64,000 bases of DNA from Mesonia algae (GCF_003253545.1 NZ_QKYV01000001.1:268574-332573), one strand, 5' to 3'. Shown: positions 34,314 to 43,438, numbered from the stretch's first letter. A program made the numbers and translations. The notes: generated from the letters alone by a model not told the origin.

Positions 34314-35639
34314 ATGATTAAAAAAATTAGCTCAGCTTTTTGTGCTCTATTTTTAACTTTCTCTGGTTTCGCCCAAGAGGTAGAATATACGGAGTATGAT
34401 TTAGACAACGGACTACACGTAATTTTGCATCAAGACAATACAGCTCCAGTTGTAACGGTAGGGGTGATGTATCACGTAGGTGCTAAAGATGAAGAAGCAG
34501 GTAGAACAGGTTTTGCCCACTTTTTTGAACACTTATTATTTGAAGGTACAGAAAATATTGCACGTGGAGAGTGGTTTAATGTAGTTGCTGCCAATGGAGG
34601 AAGCAATAATGCAAATACAACACAAGATAGAACCTACTATTACGAAACTTTCCCTTCTAACAATCTAGAATTAGGTTTATGGATGGAATCTGAAAGAATG
34701 TTTCACCCTGTGATTAATAAAATTGGTGTAGACACTCAAAACGAAGTTGTAAAAGAAGAAAAAAGATCTAGAATAGACAATTCTCCTTACGGTAAGATTA
34801 TTTACAGTACAGGAATTAGTCCTTATATGTTCGACAAACATCCTTACAAAAATTCGGTTATTGGAACGATGGAAGATCTTGATGCAGCTCAATTAGATGA
34901 GTTTAAAGCGTTTTTTGATAAATATTACGGACCTAACAACGCTACTTTAGTAGTTGCTGGTGATATCGATGCTAAGGATACGAAAGAAATGATTAAAAAA
35001 TACTTTTCTACTATCCCTAAGGGACCTAAAGTAGAACGTGTTAATATCAAAGAAGAGCCTATTCAAAAGACGATTACTGCTACAGAGTATGATGATAATA
35101 TTCAAATACCAGCTAAATTATATGTTTATAGAACTCCTTCTATGAAAGATCGTGATGCTTATGTATTAGATATGATCTCTTCTATTTTAACTGATGGAAA
35201 AAGCTCTCGTATGTACAAGAAAATGGTAGATGAAGACAAAGAGGCTTTACAAGTATTAGCATTCCCAAGATCTCAAGAAGATTATGGTATGTACGTAATG
35301 GGCGCTTTAGCTATGGGAGAAACTCCTTTAGACAAATTAGGAGAATCTATGGATGAAGAAATTAAAAAACTTCAGACAGAATTAATCTCTGAAAAAGAAT
35401 ACCAAAAGCTTCAAAACAAGTTTGAGAACAGGTTTGTAAACTCTAACAGTAGCGTACAAGGAATTGCTGGATCATTAGCAACTTATCACATGCTTTACGG
35501 AGACACAGACTTAATTAACAAAGAAATCGAAATCTACAGAGGAATTACAAGAGAAGATATTAAAGAAGTAGCTAGCAAGTACCTAAACAAAAATCAACGT
35601 TTAGACTTAGATTACTTACCAACTCCAGATTCTGAATAA
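34314..35639 (+). CDS. M16-family zinc metallopeptidase, catalytic subunit
   Basis: A 441-residue exported peptidase with signal peptide MIKKISSAFCALFLTFSGFAQ. The inverted zinc motif HxxEH is present as FAHFFEHLLFEG near residues 67-78, followed by the usual downstream glutamate region (EVVKEEKRSRIDN). The second half (about 195-420) is the structurally related inactive M16 domain. It is followed after 18 bp by a larger M16 gene lacking the motif, so the two probably form a heterodimer with this as the active half. Such pairs degrade peptides in the periplasm. Confidence 0.93.
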   Translation: MIKKISSAFCALFLTFSGFAQEVEYTEYDLDNGLHVILHQDNTAPVVTVGVMYHVGAKDEEAGRTGFAHFFEHLLFEGTENIARGEWFNVVAANGGSNNANTTQDRTYYYETFPSNNLELGLWMESERMFHPVINKIGVDTQNEVVKEEKRSRIDNSPYGKIIYSTGISPYMFDKHPYKNSVIGTMEDLDAAQLDEFKAFFDKYYGPNNATLVVAGDIDAKDTKEMIKKYFSTIPKGPKVERVNIKEEPIQKTITATEYDDNIQIPAKLYVYRTPSMKDRDAYVLDMISSILTDGKSSRMYKKMVDEDKEALQVLAFPRSQEDYGMYVMGALAMGETPLDKLGESMDEEIKKLQTELISEKEYQKLQNKFENRFVNSNSSVQGIAGSLATYHMLYGDTDLINKEIEIYRGITREDIKEVASKYLNKNQRLDLDYLPTPDSE

Positions 35640-35657
35640 TTCTAAAAAAGCAAAAAA

Positions 35658-37724
35658 ATGAAATTTAAATTATATTCAATATTTATTATGTGCCTTATGG
35701 TCGTTGGAGCTCAAGCTCAAGTAGACCGTTCTAAACAACCTCAACCAGGTCCGGCACCAAAAATTAATTTAGGAAAACCAGCATCTTTCAAATTAAATAA
35801 CGGTTTAAAAGTAATGGTCGTAGAAAACCATAAACTTCCTAGAGTAAGTGCGAGCTTAATCATAGACAATAAACCTAGCTCAGAAGGAAATAAAGAAGGT
35901 TTAAAATCTCTTTATAGTGCCATGATGGGAAATGGAACAAAGAAAATGTCTAAAGACGAATTCAATGAACGTATTGATTTCTTAGGTGCTAGTGTAAATT
36001 ATAGCACTAGAGGTGCTTCGGCAAGTTCTTTATCAAAATTCTTTCCAGAAGTGATGGAGTTGATGGCTCAAGGTTTATTACAACCTAAGTTTGACCAAGA
36101 AGAATTTAAAACACAAAAAGAAAGATTAATTGAGGGTATAAAAAGTAATGCTAAAAGTGCAGGTGTAATTGCTAGCAATGTCAGCGCAGCTTTAGCTTAT
36201 GGTAAAAATCACCCTTACGGGGAATTTGAAACTGAATCTTCAGTAGAAAATGTAACTCTAGACGATGTAAGCAAATATTACGAAAACTACATTTCTCCAA
36301 AAAATGCTTACTTAGTGGTAGTTGGTGATATTAAAGAAAGAGATGTTAAGAAATTAACTAAAAAATTATTTAGTGATTGGAAAGCAGATGTTCCTCCTTC
36401 AGGTTCATTACCAAGTTTACCAGCGGTACAATACACACAAATAGATTTTATAGATGTACCTAATGCTGTACAGAGTGAATTACGTATTCAAAATACAATT
36501 GATTTACAAATGGCAGATGAAGATTACTTCCCACTATTGGTAACTAACCAAATTTTAGGAGGTAGCTTTGGTAGCTACTTAAATATGAATTTAAGAGAAG
36601 AGCACGGGTATACTTATGGAGCAAGAACCTCTACAGGAGATGACAGGTATGCAAGTAGATTCGTTGCTTCGGCAAGTGTTAGAAATGCAGTTACAGATAG
36701 TGCTATCGTAGAAACTTTCAAAGAAATTAACCGTATAAAGACCGAAAAGGTTTCTTATGAAGATTTAAGCAACGCAAAAAACAAATTTGCAGGAGATTTC
36801 GTATTAAGATTAGAACGTCCTTCAACTATTGCTAGCTATGCATTAAATATCGAAACTGAAAATTTACCTTCAGATTTCTACCAAAAATTCTTGCAAAAAA
36901 TCAATGCTGTTACTCAAGAAGATATTATGAGAGTAGCCAACAAATACTATAAAACTAGCAATATGCAAATTGTAGTCGCTGGTAAAGGTGCAGAGGTTAT
37001 AGAGAATTTAGAAAAAGTAGAGCTTAACGGAAAAAAAGTACCTGTTCTGTATTTTGACAAAGAGGGAAATAAAGTAGATAAGCCTGTTCTTAAAAAACCA
37101 GTTCCAGAAGGAGTAACTGTAAATACAGTTTATGACAATTATATTAAAGCTATTGGTGGCAAAGACGCTATTAACAAAGTGAAGTCTGTTTCTATGACAG
37201 GTAGTGCTAGCATCCAAGGAATGAATCTTTCTATAATTAGAAAGAAGACCAGTGCTGGTAAATCTTTAGAAATGGTGAGTATGAATGGGATGACTATTCA
37301 AAAATCTGCCTTTAACGGAGAAAAAGGTTACAATGAAGCACAAGGTCAAAGAAAAGACTTTACGGAAGAAGAAGTAGCAGAAGCTAAAAAAGATGCTTCT
37401 TTATTTACTGAATTATCTGTAGAAAAAGATGCTAAGCTTACCGGAATAGAAAAAGTTGACGGTAAAGACGCTTATGTAGTGCAAGTTTCTGAAGACAAGA
37501 AAAGCTACTACAGCACAGAAAGCGGCTTAAAAGTAAAAAGTGTTACTACAATTGAACAAATGGGACAAACAGCAGAAAATACTACAATGTATGGAGATTA
37601 TAAAGCCGTAAATGGCGTGAAGTTTCCACATACATTAAACGTAAGTTTTGGTCCGCAATTAGTAGATATCAAAATGAATGAAGTTAAAATCAATGAAGAC
37701 GTAAAAGACGCAGACTTTAACTAA
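35658..37724 (+). CDS. M16-family peptidase-like partner, zinc motif missing, with extra C-terminal domain
   Basis: A 688-residue exported protein (signal MKFKLYSIFIMCLMVVGAQA). Residues about 35-470 are two M16 domains, but the position of HxxEH reads GLKSLYSAMMGNGTKK, so it cannot bind zinc there and is the partner subunit. The R/Y signature in EHGYTYGARTSTG is present. Residues about 480-688 form an added domain of beta strands (YDNYIKAIGGKDAINKVKS, SVSMTGSASIQGM, VNGVKFPHTLNVSF) resembling the LolA/outer-membrane lipoprotein-sorting fold. It is co-transcribed with the catalytic M16 gene and closed by a terminator. Confidence 0.92.
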   Translation: MKFKLYSIFIMCLMVVGAQAQVDRSKQPQPGPAPKINLGKPASFKLNNGLKVMVVENHKLPRVSASLIIDNKPSSEGNKEGLKSLYSAMMGNGTKKMSKDEFNERIDFLGASVNYSTRGASASSLSKFFPEVMELMAQGLLQPKFDQEEFKTQKERLIEGIKSNAKSAGVIASNVSAALAYGKNHPYGEFETESSVENVTLDDVSKYYENYISPKNAYLVVVGDIKERDVKKLTKKLFSDWKADVPPSGSLPSLPAVQYTQIDFIDVPNAVQSELRIQNTIDLQMADEDYFPLLVTNQILGGSFGSYLNMNLREEHGYTYGARTSTGDDRYASRFVASASVRNAVTDSAIVETFKEINRIKTEKVSYEDLSNAKNKFAGDFVLRLERPSTIASYALNIETENLPSDFYQKFLQKINAVTQEDIMRVANKYYKTSNMQIVVAGKGAEVIENLEKVELNGKKVPVLYFDKEGNKVDKPVLKKPVPEGVTVNTVYDNYIKAIGGKDAINKVKSVSMTGSASIQGMNLSIIRKKTSAGKSLEMVSMNGMTIQKSAFNGEKGYNEAQGQRKDFTEEEVAEAKKDASLFTELSVEKDAKLTGIEKVDGKDAYVVQVSEDKKSYYSTESGLKVKSVTTIEQMGQTAENTTMYGDYKAVNGVKFPHTLNVSFGPQLVDIKMNEVKINEDVKDADFN

Positions 37725-37745
37725 GATTTCTTAAATCCTATTTTT

Positions 37746-37775
37746 AAAACCCGACTATAACAGTCGGGTTTTTTT
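37746..37775 (+). terminator. Terminator of the M16 operon
   Basis: AAAACCCGACT pairs with AGTCGGGTTTT, followed by T, 21 bp after the stop codon. Confidence 0.9.
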
Positions 37776-38011
37776 ATGAACTTTACGGAAACGTATCTAC
37801 TTAAAACGCATTTAAAAACACACTATAAATCTTTTTTTTTATTTTATTGGTAACTATATACTTGTCTTGTAGATTGAGGATGTGGAACCAATACGACGGT
37901 AAAAAAAATCCCAAGACCCTTAAGCTTATTAATTAATTCAAGCTGCCCAAACAAGAAAAAATACTTTTGGTAATTAACTATACAGCAAAGTGTTTTTTCC
38001 TATAACCTCTT
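37776..38011. other. Gene-poor AT-rich stretch
   Basis: About 235 bp between the M16 operon terminator and a decayed ORF. I see no start codon with a credible frame, no RNA fold and no repeat. One minus-strand open frame (about 37848-38000) lacks a start and looks accidental. Confidence 0.5.
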
Positions 38012-38300
38012 TTGTTATTAGACTATGATTATCAATATGTTGATGGAGGGTATTATTTTGCACTAGGGAATATAGATAATAAATTTTTTCATATCATATT
38101 AATTAGTGTTCCAACAGATGACTTAGAGATTGAACAAGGGAATGTATATCCATTTGCTGAAAACACTGATAAACTTTACATCACCTATTTAGATGAAGAA
38201 TAAGGTATTGTTTCAGGTAAGTTTGGTATTATTATAGAAAATAATGAAGGCATTGTGCAAAAATATGAGACGAGTGTTTTGACATGCAATACATTAAATG
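38012..38300 (+). pseudogene. Decayed ORF with in-frame stop
   Basis: A frame of natural-looking composition (DYQYVDGGYYFALGN, then FHIILISVPTDDLEIEQG) has no ATG, only a TTG, and a stop just upstream at 38003. A TAA at 38201 breaks it after YITYLDEE. The same frame then continues GIVSGKFGIIIENNEGIV and further into the convergent gene. The readable text on both sides of the stop suggests one former gene with a nonsense change and lost 5' end. The product is not recognised. It could also be a chance open frame. Confidence 0.35.
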
Positions 38301-38322
38301 GTCTTAACCAAATTATATTTCC

Positions 38323-39216
38323 CTATCGACTTGCTTTCACTTTTCGTTTTTTATTGGCAAAATAAACACCAATTAAAATGACGATCCCCGAAAGAGCTTG
38401 CCATAGGCTAAAAGTTTCTCCATCTAAAATTCCCCACGTTAATGCCACTACAGGGATTAAATACGTTACCGAAGTAGAAAACACTGGGTTGGATAATTGC
38501 ACCAATCGATTAAATAAAATCTTAGCAATTCCCGTCCCTACTACCGAAAGTATAGCGATATAACCTATAGAAATTTGCACTTCTTCTTGTTGCAATAATT
38601 CGGCTTGAAAAAAGTCTGAAAAGTACAATACTAGTAAAGCTGGAAAAAACAAAATAGTAAAACAACCCACTGTAATGCTTAAGGCTGGTATTTCTTGCAA
38701 ATGTCTTTTTATAATATGCACATTAAATGCATACATGGTAGTAGCTGCCAATGGTAATAAGGCATACCAATAGTTTTGATCGGCATTAAGCGTTGCTCCA
38801 CTTCCGATAAGAAAAATAGAACCCAATAGACCTACAAATACACCAATCACTTGATTTTTGGTTGACTGTACCGAAAAGATTAAAAATCCTATGATAATGG
38901 ATAATATAGGAACGGTAGAGTTCAAAATTGAAACAATGGCGCTATCAATCTCTAATTCCGCGAAAGCGAAAAAGAAAGCAGGAAAAAAGCTACCCAACAA
39001 AGCAGAAACAGTAATCCATTTCCACTGTTCTTTTTTAATCTTCTTAATACTGTTAAAGCCTATAATTAATAAAAAGATAGAAGCTAAAACGGTTCTTAGC
39101 GCTCCCAATTGCATAGCGGTTAAACCTACCAATCCTTTTTTGATAAGTATAAACGAACTTCCCCAAACTAGCGAAAGTGCTATTAAATAAAGCCATTTGT
39201 AATGTGATTGTTGCAT
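38323..39216 (-). CDS. EamA/DMT-family transporter
   Basis: A 297-residue inner-membrane protein with ten predicted TM helices in two EamA repeats (about 8-140 and 150-290). Hallmarks are SLVWGSSFILIKKGL at the start of repeat one, FAELEIDSAIVSILNSTVPIL at its end, and NPVFSTSVTYLIPVVALTWGILDGE in repeat two. DMT proteins export or import small metabolites; the substrate cannot be told. The dispersed GC-rich motif lies at 38956. No operon partner. Confidence 0.93.
   Translation of the reverse strand: MQQSHYKWLYLIALSLVWGSSFILIKKGLVGLTAMQLGALRTVLASIFLLIIGFNSIKKIKKEQWKWITVSALLGSFFPAFFFAFAELEIDSAIVSILNSTVPILSIIIGFLIFSVQSTKNQVIGVFVGLLGSIFLIGSGATLNADQNYWYALLPLAATTMYAFNVHIIKRHLQEIPALSITVGCFTILFFPALLVLYFSDFFQAELLQQEEVQISIGYIAILSVVGTGIAKILFNRLVQLSNPVFSTSVTYLIPVVALTWGILDGETFSLWQALSGIVILIGVYFANKKRKVKASR
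38956..38968 (-). repeat. Dispersed GC-rich motif, exact CGCTTTCGCGGAA on minus strand
   Basis: Inside the DMT transporter gene, coding for FAFAE. Confidence 0.8.
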
Positions 39217-39362
39217 AGCCTCTTTTTTTAAAGAAGTTGCAAAAATCTTATTTATTTATGAGGTGTACTACCTTTTTAAGAAAGATTATTTTGCCTAAAA
39301 AGTTAATGCTTTAAAAACAAAAACCGTTCTTAAAAACATCTTTTAATTTTATTAGTTGTAGT

Positions 39363-39974
39363 TTATTCTTTTACAGAAAGGCTGTCTTTAGGTTGATGTT
39401 GAGGCGACCAATTCTCCCAAGTCACACTTTCCATAAGATGTTTAATATCGTTTTTTAGGTAATTTGCAGCAGGAACTATTGAGTCAAAATTAGGTTTACT
39501 TTTAAAGTATATTGAACCTGTGAGGAAGTGATTAACACTATCGGTTAAATAGAACTGCGCTTGCGAGGCGGCGTCGCCATAAACTTCGTAAAACGTACCA
39601 AACGATCTTTTCTTTTTATTGATGTAAGTATCACCTTCAATTTCATCGGCTTTTACGGTATGCTCTAGCGGAAGCTTTTGAGCATCCATCAATAACTCTT
39701 TTAGATTGTTATTTACTGGTTGGTAGGTAATAAATATAGTTCCGTCAAGGAGAGGATAATCAATATTTACCCAACAAGGATTTTTAATTTTCGGAGATTT
39801 TAAATTGGCTATTTCATTGATTTCAAAAGAATAAGAACAAGGAAATTCAACCTTTTTATAAATAGGTGTAGGATATTCTAAGGCTAAAAATGCTTTAGGT
39901 TTAGGTTGCGCTGCATCGTCACCGCAGCTTACAAAAAAACTGCTAATAATGATAAGAATAAGGCTATATTTCAT
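39363..39974 (-). CDS. gldD: Gliding motility lipoprotein GldD
   Basis: A 203-residue lipoprotein with lipobox FFVSC near residue 17. The sequence (FLALEYPTPIYKKVEFPCSYSFEIN, PCWVNIDYPLLDGTIFITY, FYEVYGDAASQAQFYLTDS, HFLTGSIYF) fits GldD, which is needed for flavobacterial gliding and for function of the type IX secretion system. It overlaps gldE by 11 bp and lies in the order mutY-ssb-gldE-gldD known from Flavobacterium johnsoniae. Its presence agrees with the type B sorting domain protein at 8345. Confidence 0.92.
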   Translation of the reverse strand: MKYSLILIIISSFFVSCGDDAAQPKPKAFLALEYPTPIYKKVEFPCSYSFEINEIANLKSPKIKNPCWVNIDYPLLDGTIFITYQPVNNNLKELLMDAQKLPLEHTVKADEIEGDTYINKKKRSFGTFYEVYGDAASQAQFYLTDSVNHFLTGSIYFKSKPNFDSIVPAANYLKNDIKHLMESVTWENWSPQHQPKDSLSVKE

Positions 39975-41286
39975 GAGCTATATTCAGTTTAACTTGTTTA
40001 ATTCGTTTATTATCTACCGCCTCAATCGTAAAGGTAAAATGCTCTACCTTAAGCTCCTGATTTTTTTTAGGGAATTCTCCCGAAATTTCTAATAGAAAGC
40101 CTGCTAAAGTTTCTGCTTCTCCCCTTTTCTCTTCAATAAAATCGTTTTCTTCTAGCTTAATGACTCTATAAAAATCTTTCATTGGAGTTTTACCCTCAAA
40201 AATAAAATTGTAATCATCTAGTTTTGAAAACACTAAATCCTCATCATCAAATTCATCACTAATATCTCCAACTATTTCTTCAATAATATCTTCTAAAGAA
40301 ATGATTCCGCTGGTTCCTCCATACTCATCCACCACTATAGCTAGGTGGTTTTTCTTCTCTTTAAAATCGTTTAATAAATCATCTAACTTTTTATTTTCTG
40401 GAACGAAAAAAGCTTCTCTAATTAGATCTTGCCATTTAAAATTGGTTTCATCTAGATGCGGCAATAGATCTTTAATGTAAAGGATTCCTAAAATATTGTC
40501 TATACTATCTTCATATACAGGAATTCTAGAATACCCTTGCTCTACAATTTCTTCAATTACTTCTTTATAGGGCTGTTCTTTATTAAGAGCAAAAACATCC
40601 ATTCGGTTTTTCATTACCTGCTTAGTAACCGTATTCCCAAAAGAAACAATCCCCTGAAGAATTTTTTGCTCCTCTTTAGTTGTATCTTCTTCACTCGTAA
40701 GCTCTAAAGCTTGTGAGAGCTGATCTACACTTAAATTAGATTTTTGCTTCCCTAGTTTATTATGAATTAACACCGTAACATAACGCATAGGCAAACTAAA
40801 CACACTAAAAAGTTTATCTAAAACCCCAAGTGGAAAGGCCATAAAATGCGAGAATTTTACTTTATTTCTATTGGCGTAAATCTTTGGCAAGATTTCTCCA
40901 AAAAGTAAAATAAGAAAGGTTACAATAACCACCTCTACCACAAACCGAATATTAATCCCAAAGAAAACTGAATTAATCCCTGCAAATAAACTATCTGCAA
41001 GCGCATCAAACAATAAAACAATGGCGATATTCACAAAATTATTGGCCACTAAAATAGTCGCTAATAATTTTTTAGGCCGATCTAAAAGACGAATTAATAT
41101 TTGTTGCTTAGCGGAAATCTTTCCTTCATCTACATCAAAATCTGACGGAGTTAAAGAAAACAAGGCCACTTCTGAGCCTGAAATTAAAGCAGAACAAGCT
41201 AAAAGAAAAAACAACAAGAAAAAGCTAAGAACATCGTAAAATCCTAGCGACAAAAGGGTAATTAAACTGGAAGGGTCAGGGTCCAA
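39964..41286 (-). CDS. gldE: Gliding motility-associated protein GldE (CNNM/CBS family)
   Basis: A 440-residue membrane protein related to CorC/hemolysin-C transporters. It has an N-terminal CNNM domain with about four TM segments (LLFFLLACSALISGSEVALFSL, TILVANNFVNIAIVLLF, VVIVTFLILLFGEILPKIYA), a CBS pair (about 205-330; MKNRMDVFAL, GYSRIPVYEDSIDNILGILY, HLAIVVDEYGGTSGIISLED) and a C-terminal CorC/HlyC domain. The start appears to be a TTG at 41286, giving MDPDPSS; no ATG lies within the next 130 codons. GldE supports or stabilises GldD. Confidence 0.93.
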   Translation of the reverse strand: MDPDPSSLITLLSLGFYDVLSFFLLFFLLACSALISGSEVALFSLTPSDFDVDEGKISAKQQILIRLLDRPKKLLATILVANNFVNIAIVLLFDALADSLFAGINSVFFGINIRFVVEVVIVTFLILLFGEILPKIYANRNKVKFSHFMAFPLGVLDKLFSVFSLPMRYVTVLIHNKLGKQKSNLSVDQLSQALELTSEEDTTKEEQKILQGIVSFGNTVTKQVMKNRMDVFALNKEQPYKEVIEEIVEQGYSRIPVYEDSIDNILGILYIKDLLPHLDETNFKWQDLIREAFFVPENKKLDDLLNDFKEKKNHLAIVVDEYGGTSGIISLEDIIEEIVGDISDEFDDEDLVFSKLDDYNFIFEGKTPMKDFYRVIKLEENDFIEEKRGEAETLAGFLLEISGEFPKKNQELKVEHFTFTIEAVDNKRIKQVKLNIAHEI

Positions 41287-41302
41287 AGGTTATAAATTTT
41301 AA

Positions 41303-41758
41303 TTAAAATGGTAAATCGTCGTCATCCTCGGTTTGCATATCGGGCTTTTTATAATTACTCTGAGAGCTAGAAGCCTGTGATTGAGGTTGATTTTGATTCA
41401 TTGCTGGTGCACCAGCTTGATCTTTTGGAGTTAGAAATGTAAACTCGGTACATTGAATTTCTGTAGAATAACGATCTAAACCTTTATCATCGGTCCATTT
41501 TCTAGTTTTTATTCTTCCTTCAATATATACTTTATCCCCTTTTTTAAGGTATTTCTCGCAAATTTCGGCGGCTTTATTTCGCACAACAATATTATGCCAT
41601 TCGGTATTACTCACGCGCTCTCCAGAAGTTTTGTTCACATAATCTTCGTTGGTTGCTAACGGAAATCTACCTATGCTACCTCCACCTTCAAAATAATGCA
41701 TTTTTACATCATCTCCCGTATGTCCTATAAGCATTACTTTATTTAATGTACCTGCCAT
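41303..41758 (-). CDS. ssb: Single-stranded DNA-binding protein
   Basis: A 151-residue SSB with an OB fold (MAGTLNKVMLIGHTGDDVKM, EWHNIVVRNKAAEICEKYL, KVYIEGRIKTRKW) and a disordered Gln/Ser-rich tail ending in the acidic tip EDDDDLPF that recruits repair proteins. The start at 41758 is chosen from the family; the frame is open 20 codons further. It lies 34 bp after mutY. Confidence 0.96.
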   Translation of the reverse strand: MAGTLNKVMLIGHTGDDVKMHYFEGGGSIGRFPLATNEDYVNKTSGERVSNTEWHNIVVRNKAAEICEKYLKKGDKVYIEGRIKTRKWTDDKGLDRYSTEIQCTEFTFLTPKDQAGAPAMNQNQPQSQASSSQSNYKKPDMQTEDDDDLPF

Positions 41759-41792
41759 AATTTCTCTTTTTAGTAAATGTAAGCAAAAAGTA

Positions 41793-42857
41793 TTATTTGC
41801 TAAAACCGTAAGTGTCAATAAATTTTTCGATCACTACAGGAACTGCAAAAGTATCTATTTGATTAGTCATAATAAATGACTTTGAAAGATTTTCTATAAA
41901 ATTTAAATTTTCAATGTTTATCACCCAAAATTTTACCCATAATTTTCGGTGAGAAAGTATGTGTTTTATAGGCTCTTCATTATAAAGTAAAGCTTTTTCT
42001 AAAATCTCTTGAGGAATCTTATTTTCATCAAACGAAATTAAATCTTTAGGCAGGTTACAGTCTTTTGGAGATTCTATTAATGGAAATTGATATAAATTTT
42101 TCCAAATTCCGTTCCCTGTTCTTTTTTCAATAAGCACATTTTCTCTAGAATCTACTATGACGAGGTAATTGTAGAATTTTTCTTGAACCTTTGTTTTTTT
42201 TAGCTTCCGCGGAAGCGATGAAATTAAATCTTGCTGAAATGCGACACAGTTGGTTTGTAAAGGACAAGAATTACAATCGGGAGATTTTGGCGAACATTGC
42301 AAAGCTCCAAATTCCATAATTGCCTGATTGTAAATGTGAGGCTGCTTTTTATCAAGTAATTTTTGTGCTAAATTTTTAAACTCTTTAACCCCTTCGGTAG
42401 AATTAATAGGAGTGTCTATTCCAAAAAAACGACTTAACACTCTATATACATTACCATCTACCACAGCAACTGGTTCTCGATAACAAAAAGAAGCAATAGC
42501 ACTAGCTGTATAATCTCCTACTCCTTTTAAGGTCTTTAATTCTTTATAAGTGTTGGGGAAAATTCCGTTAAGGTTATAAGCTACATGTTTTGCAGTAGAA
42601 TGAAGGTTTCTTGCCCTAGAATAATAACCTAAGCCTTGCCAAAGTTTTAACACTTGGTCTTCACTAGCATTTGCGAGGTGAAAAACAGTAGGAAATTCTT
42701 CTATAAACTTGAAAAAATAAGGTAAACCCTGACTTATTCTCGTTTGCTGAAGCATAATTTCACTCAACCAAATAGGATATGGGTCTTGAGTTTTACGCCA
42801 AGGTAAATCTCTTGCATTCACTAAATACCAATCTATGAGCTTGTTATGAAATTTCAT
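41793..42857 (-). CDS. mutY: A/G-specific adenine glycosylase MutY
   Basis: A 354-residue repair glycosylase that removes adenine opposite 8-oxoguanine. The helix-hairpin-helix LKGVGDYTASAIASFCY and catalytic Asp in AVVDGNVYRVLSR are clear, and the [4Fe-4S] ligands follow the C-x6-C-x2-C-x5-C spacing in CSPKSPDCNSCPLQTNC. The C-terminal part (about 225-350) is the NUDIX-like 8-oxoG recognition domain. A palindromic copy of the dispersed GC-rich motif sits at 42203. It leads the mutY-ssb-gldE-gldD cluster. Confidence 0.96.
   Translation of the reverse strand: MKFHNKLIDWYLVNARDLPWRKTQDPYPIWLSEIMLQQTRISQGLPYFFKFIEEFPTVFHLANASEDQVLKLWQGLGYYSRARNLHSTAKHVAYNLNGIFPNTYKELKTLKGVGDYTASAIASFCYREPVAVVDGNVYRVLSRFFGIDTPINSTEGVKEFKNLAQKLLDKKQPHIYNQAIMEFGALQCSPKSPDCNSCPLQTNCVAFQQDLISSLPRKLKKTKVQEKFYNYLVIVDSRENVLIEKRTGNGIWKNLYQFPLIESPKDCNLPKDLISFDENKIPQEILEKALLYNEEPIKHILSHRKLWVKFWVINIENLNFIENLSKSFIMTNQIDTFAVPVVIEKFIDTYGFSK
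42203..42217 (+). repeat. Dispersed GC-rich motif, palindromic GCTTCCGCGGAAGCG
   Basis: Inside mutY, read on the minus strand as SLPRKL; same 15 bases as at 24510. Confidence 0.8.
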
Positions 42858-42917
42858 GGATGTTTTTATTAAAATGCGAACATAAAAGTTTATTCCGTTA
42901 CTATTTAAACATTTAGG

Positions 42918-42950
42918 TTTGATTTATTGATAATTAAATTAGTATATTTG
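42918..42950 (+). promoter_or_regulatory. HU gene promoter
   Basis: TTTG (42918-42921), 21 bp, TATATTTG (42943-42950): an almost ideal Bacteroidota promoter, 47 bp before the start codon. Confidence 0.75.
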
Positions 42951-42997
42951 CCCCCTCTAAAAATGATAACCCTTATATAACAAAAAATAATTGTAAG

Positions 42998-43288
42998 ATG
43001 ACGAAAGCAGATATTGTAGCAAACATTTCGGAGAAATTAGGAATGGAAAAAGGTGACGTACAAGCTACTATAGAAACCTTTATGGACGAGGTAAAAAATT
43101 CTTTGGAAAGTGGAGATAATGTTTACCTAAGAGGTTTTGGAAGTTTTATCATTAAAACGCGTGCAGAAAAGACAGGAAGAAATATTTCTAAGAACACGAC
43201 AATTAAAATTCCTGCACATAACATCCCTGCATTTAAACCAGCAAAAGTTTTTGTAGAAGGTGTAAAAACCAACGTAGAAGTAAAATAA
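42998..43288 (+). CDS. hup: HU/IHF-family DNA-binding protein
   Basis: A 96-residue nucleoid protein with the standard fold: MTKADIVANISEKLGM, the dimer helix EVKNSLESGDNVYLRGFGSF, the DNA-binding beta arms (TGRNISKNTTIKIPAHNIPAFKPAK, described here by its GRN..IPA..PAFK core) and a short C-terminal helix. It is the first gene of a likely unit with the basic small protein that follows. Confidence 0.95.
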   Translation: MTKADIVANISEKLGMEKGDVQATIETFMDEVKNSLESGDNVYLRGFGSFIIKTRAEKTGRNISKNTTIKIPAHNIPAFKPAKVFVEGVKTNVEVK

Positions 43289-43328
43289 AAAAAGTTAAAA
43301 CGAATTATTAATTTAAATACATATTTTT

Positions 43329-43418
43329 ATGCCAAGTGGTAAAAAAAGAAAAAGACATAAGGTAGCTACGCACAAGCGTAAGAAGAGAAGAAGAGCTAAC
43401 CGACACAAGAAAAAGTAG
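43329..43418 (+). CDS. 29-residue basic protein, AURKAIP1/COX24 (mS38)-like
   Basis: A very short ORF, MPSGKKRKRHKVATHKR followed by KKRRRANRHKKK, almost entirely Lys, Arg and His. It matches by eye the AURKAIP1/COX24 domain (PF08213) that in mitochondria is ribosomal protein mS38; Bacteroidota genomes carry such a mini-protein, probably bound to the ribosome. It begins 40 bp after the HU stop, and its stop codon lies inside the stem of a strong terminator, which supports it being a real expressed gene. It is easily missed by length filters. Confidence 0.85.
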   Translation: MPSGKKRKRHKVATHKRKKRRRANRHKKK

Positions 43419-43438
43419 TTTTCAAACTACTTTTTTTT
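43413..43438 (+). terminator. Terminator overlapping the stop of the mini-protein gene
   Basis: AAGTAGTTT pairs with AAACTACTT around a 2-nt loop, then six more T. The TAG stop codon of the 29-residue ORF lies in the left arm. Confidence 0.88.

Noticed and set aside
37848-38000. Minus-strand start-less frame of about 50 codons
   Set aside because: No start codon, no recognisable motif, and length expected by chance in this composition.
37776-38322. Mobile element remnant
   Set aside because: No terminal inverted repeats, target duplication or transposase-like residues could be seen.
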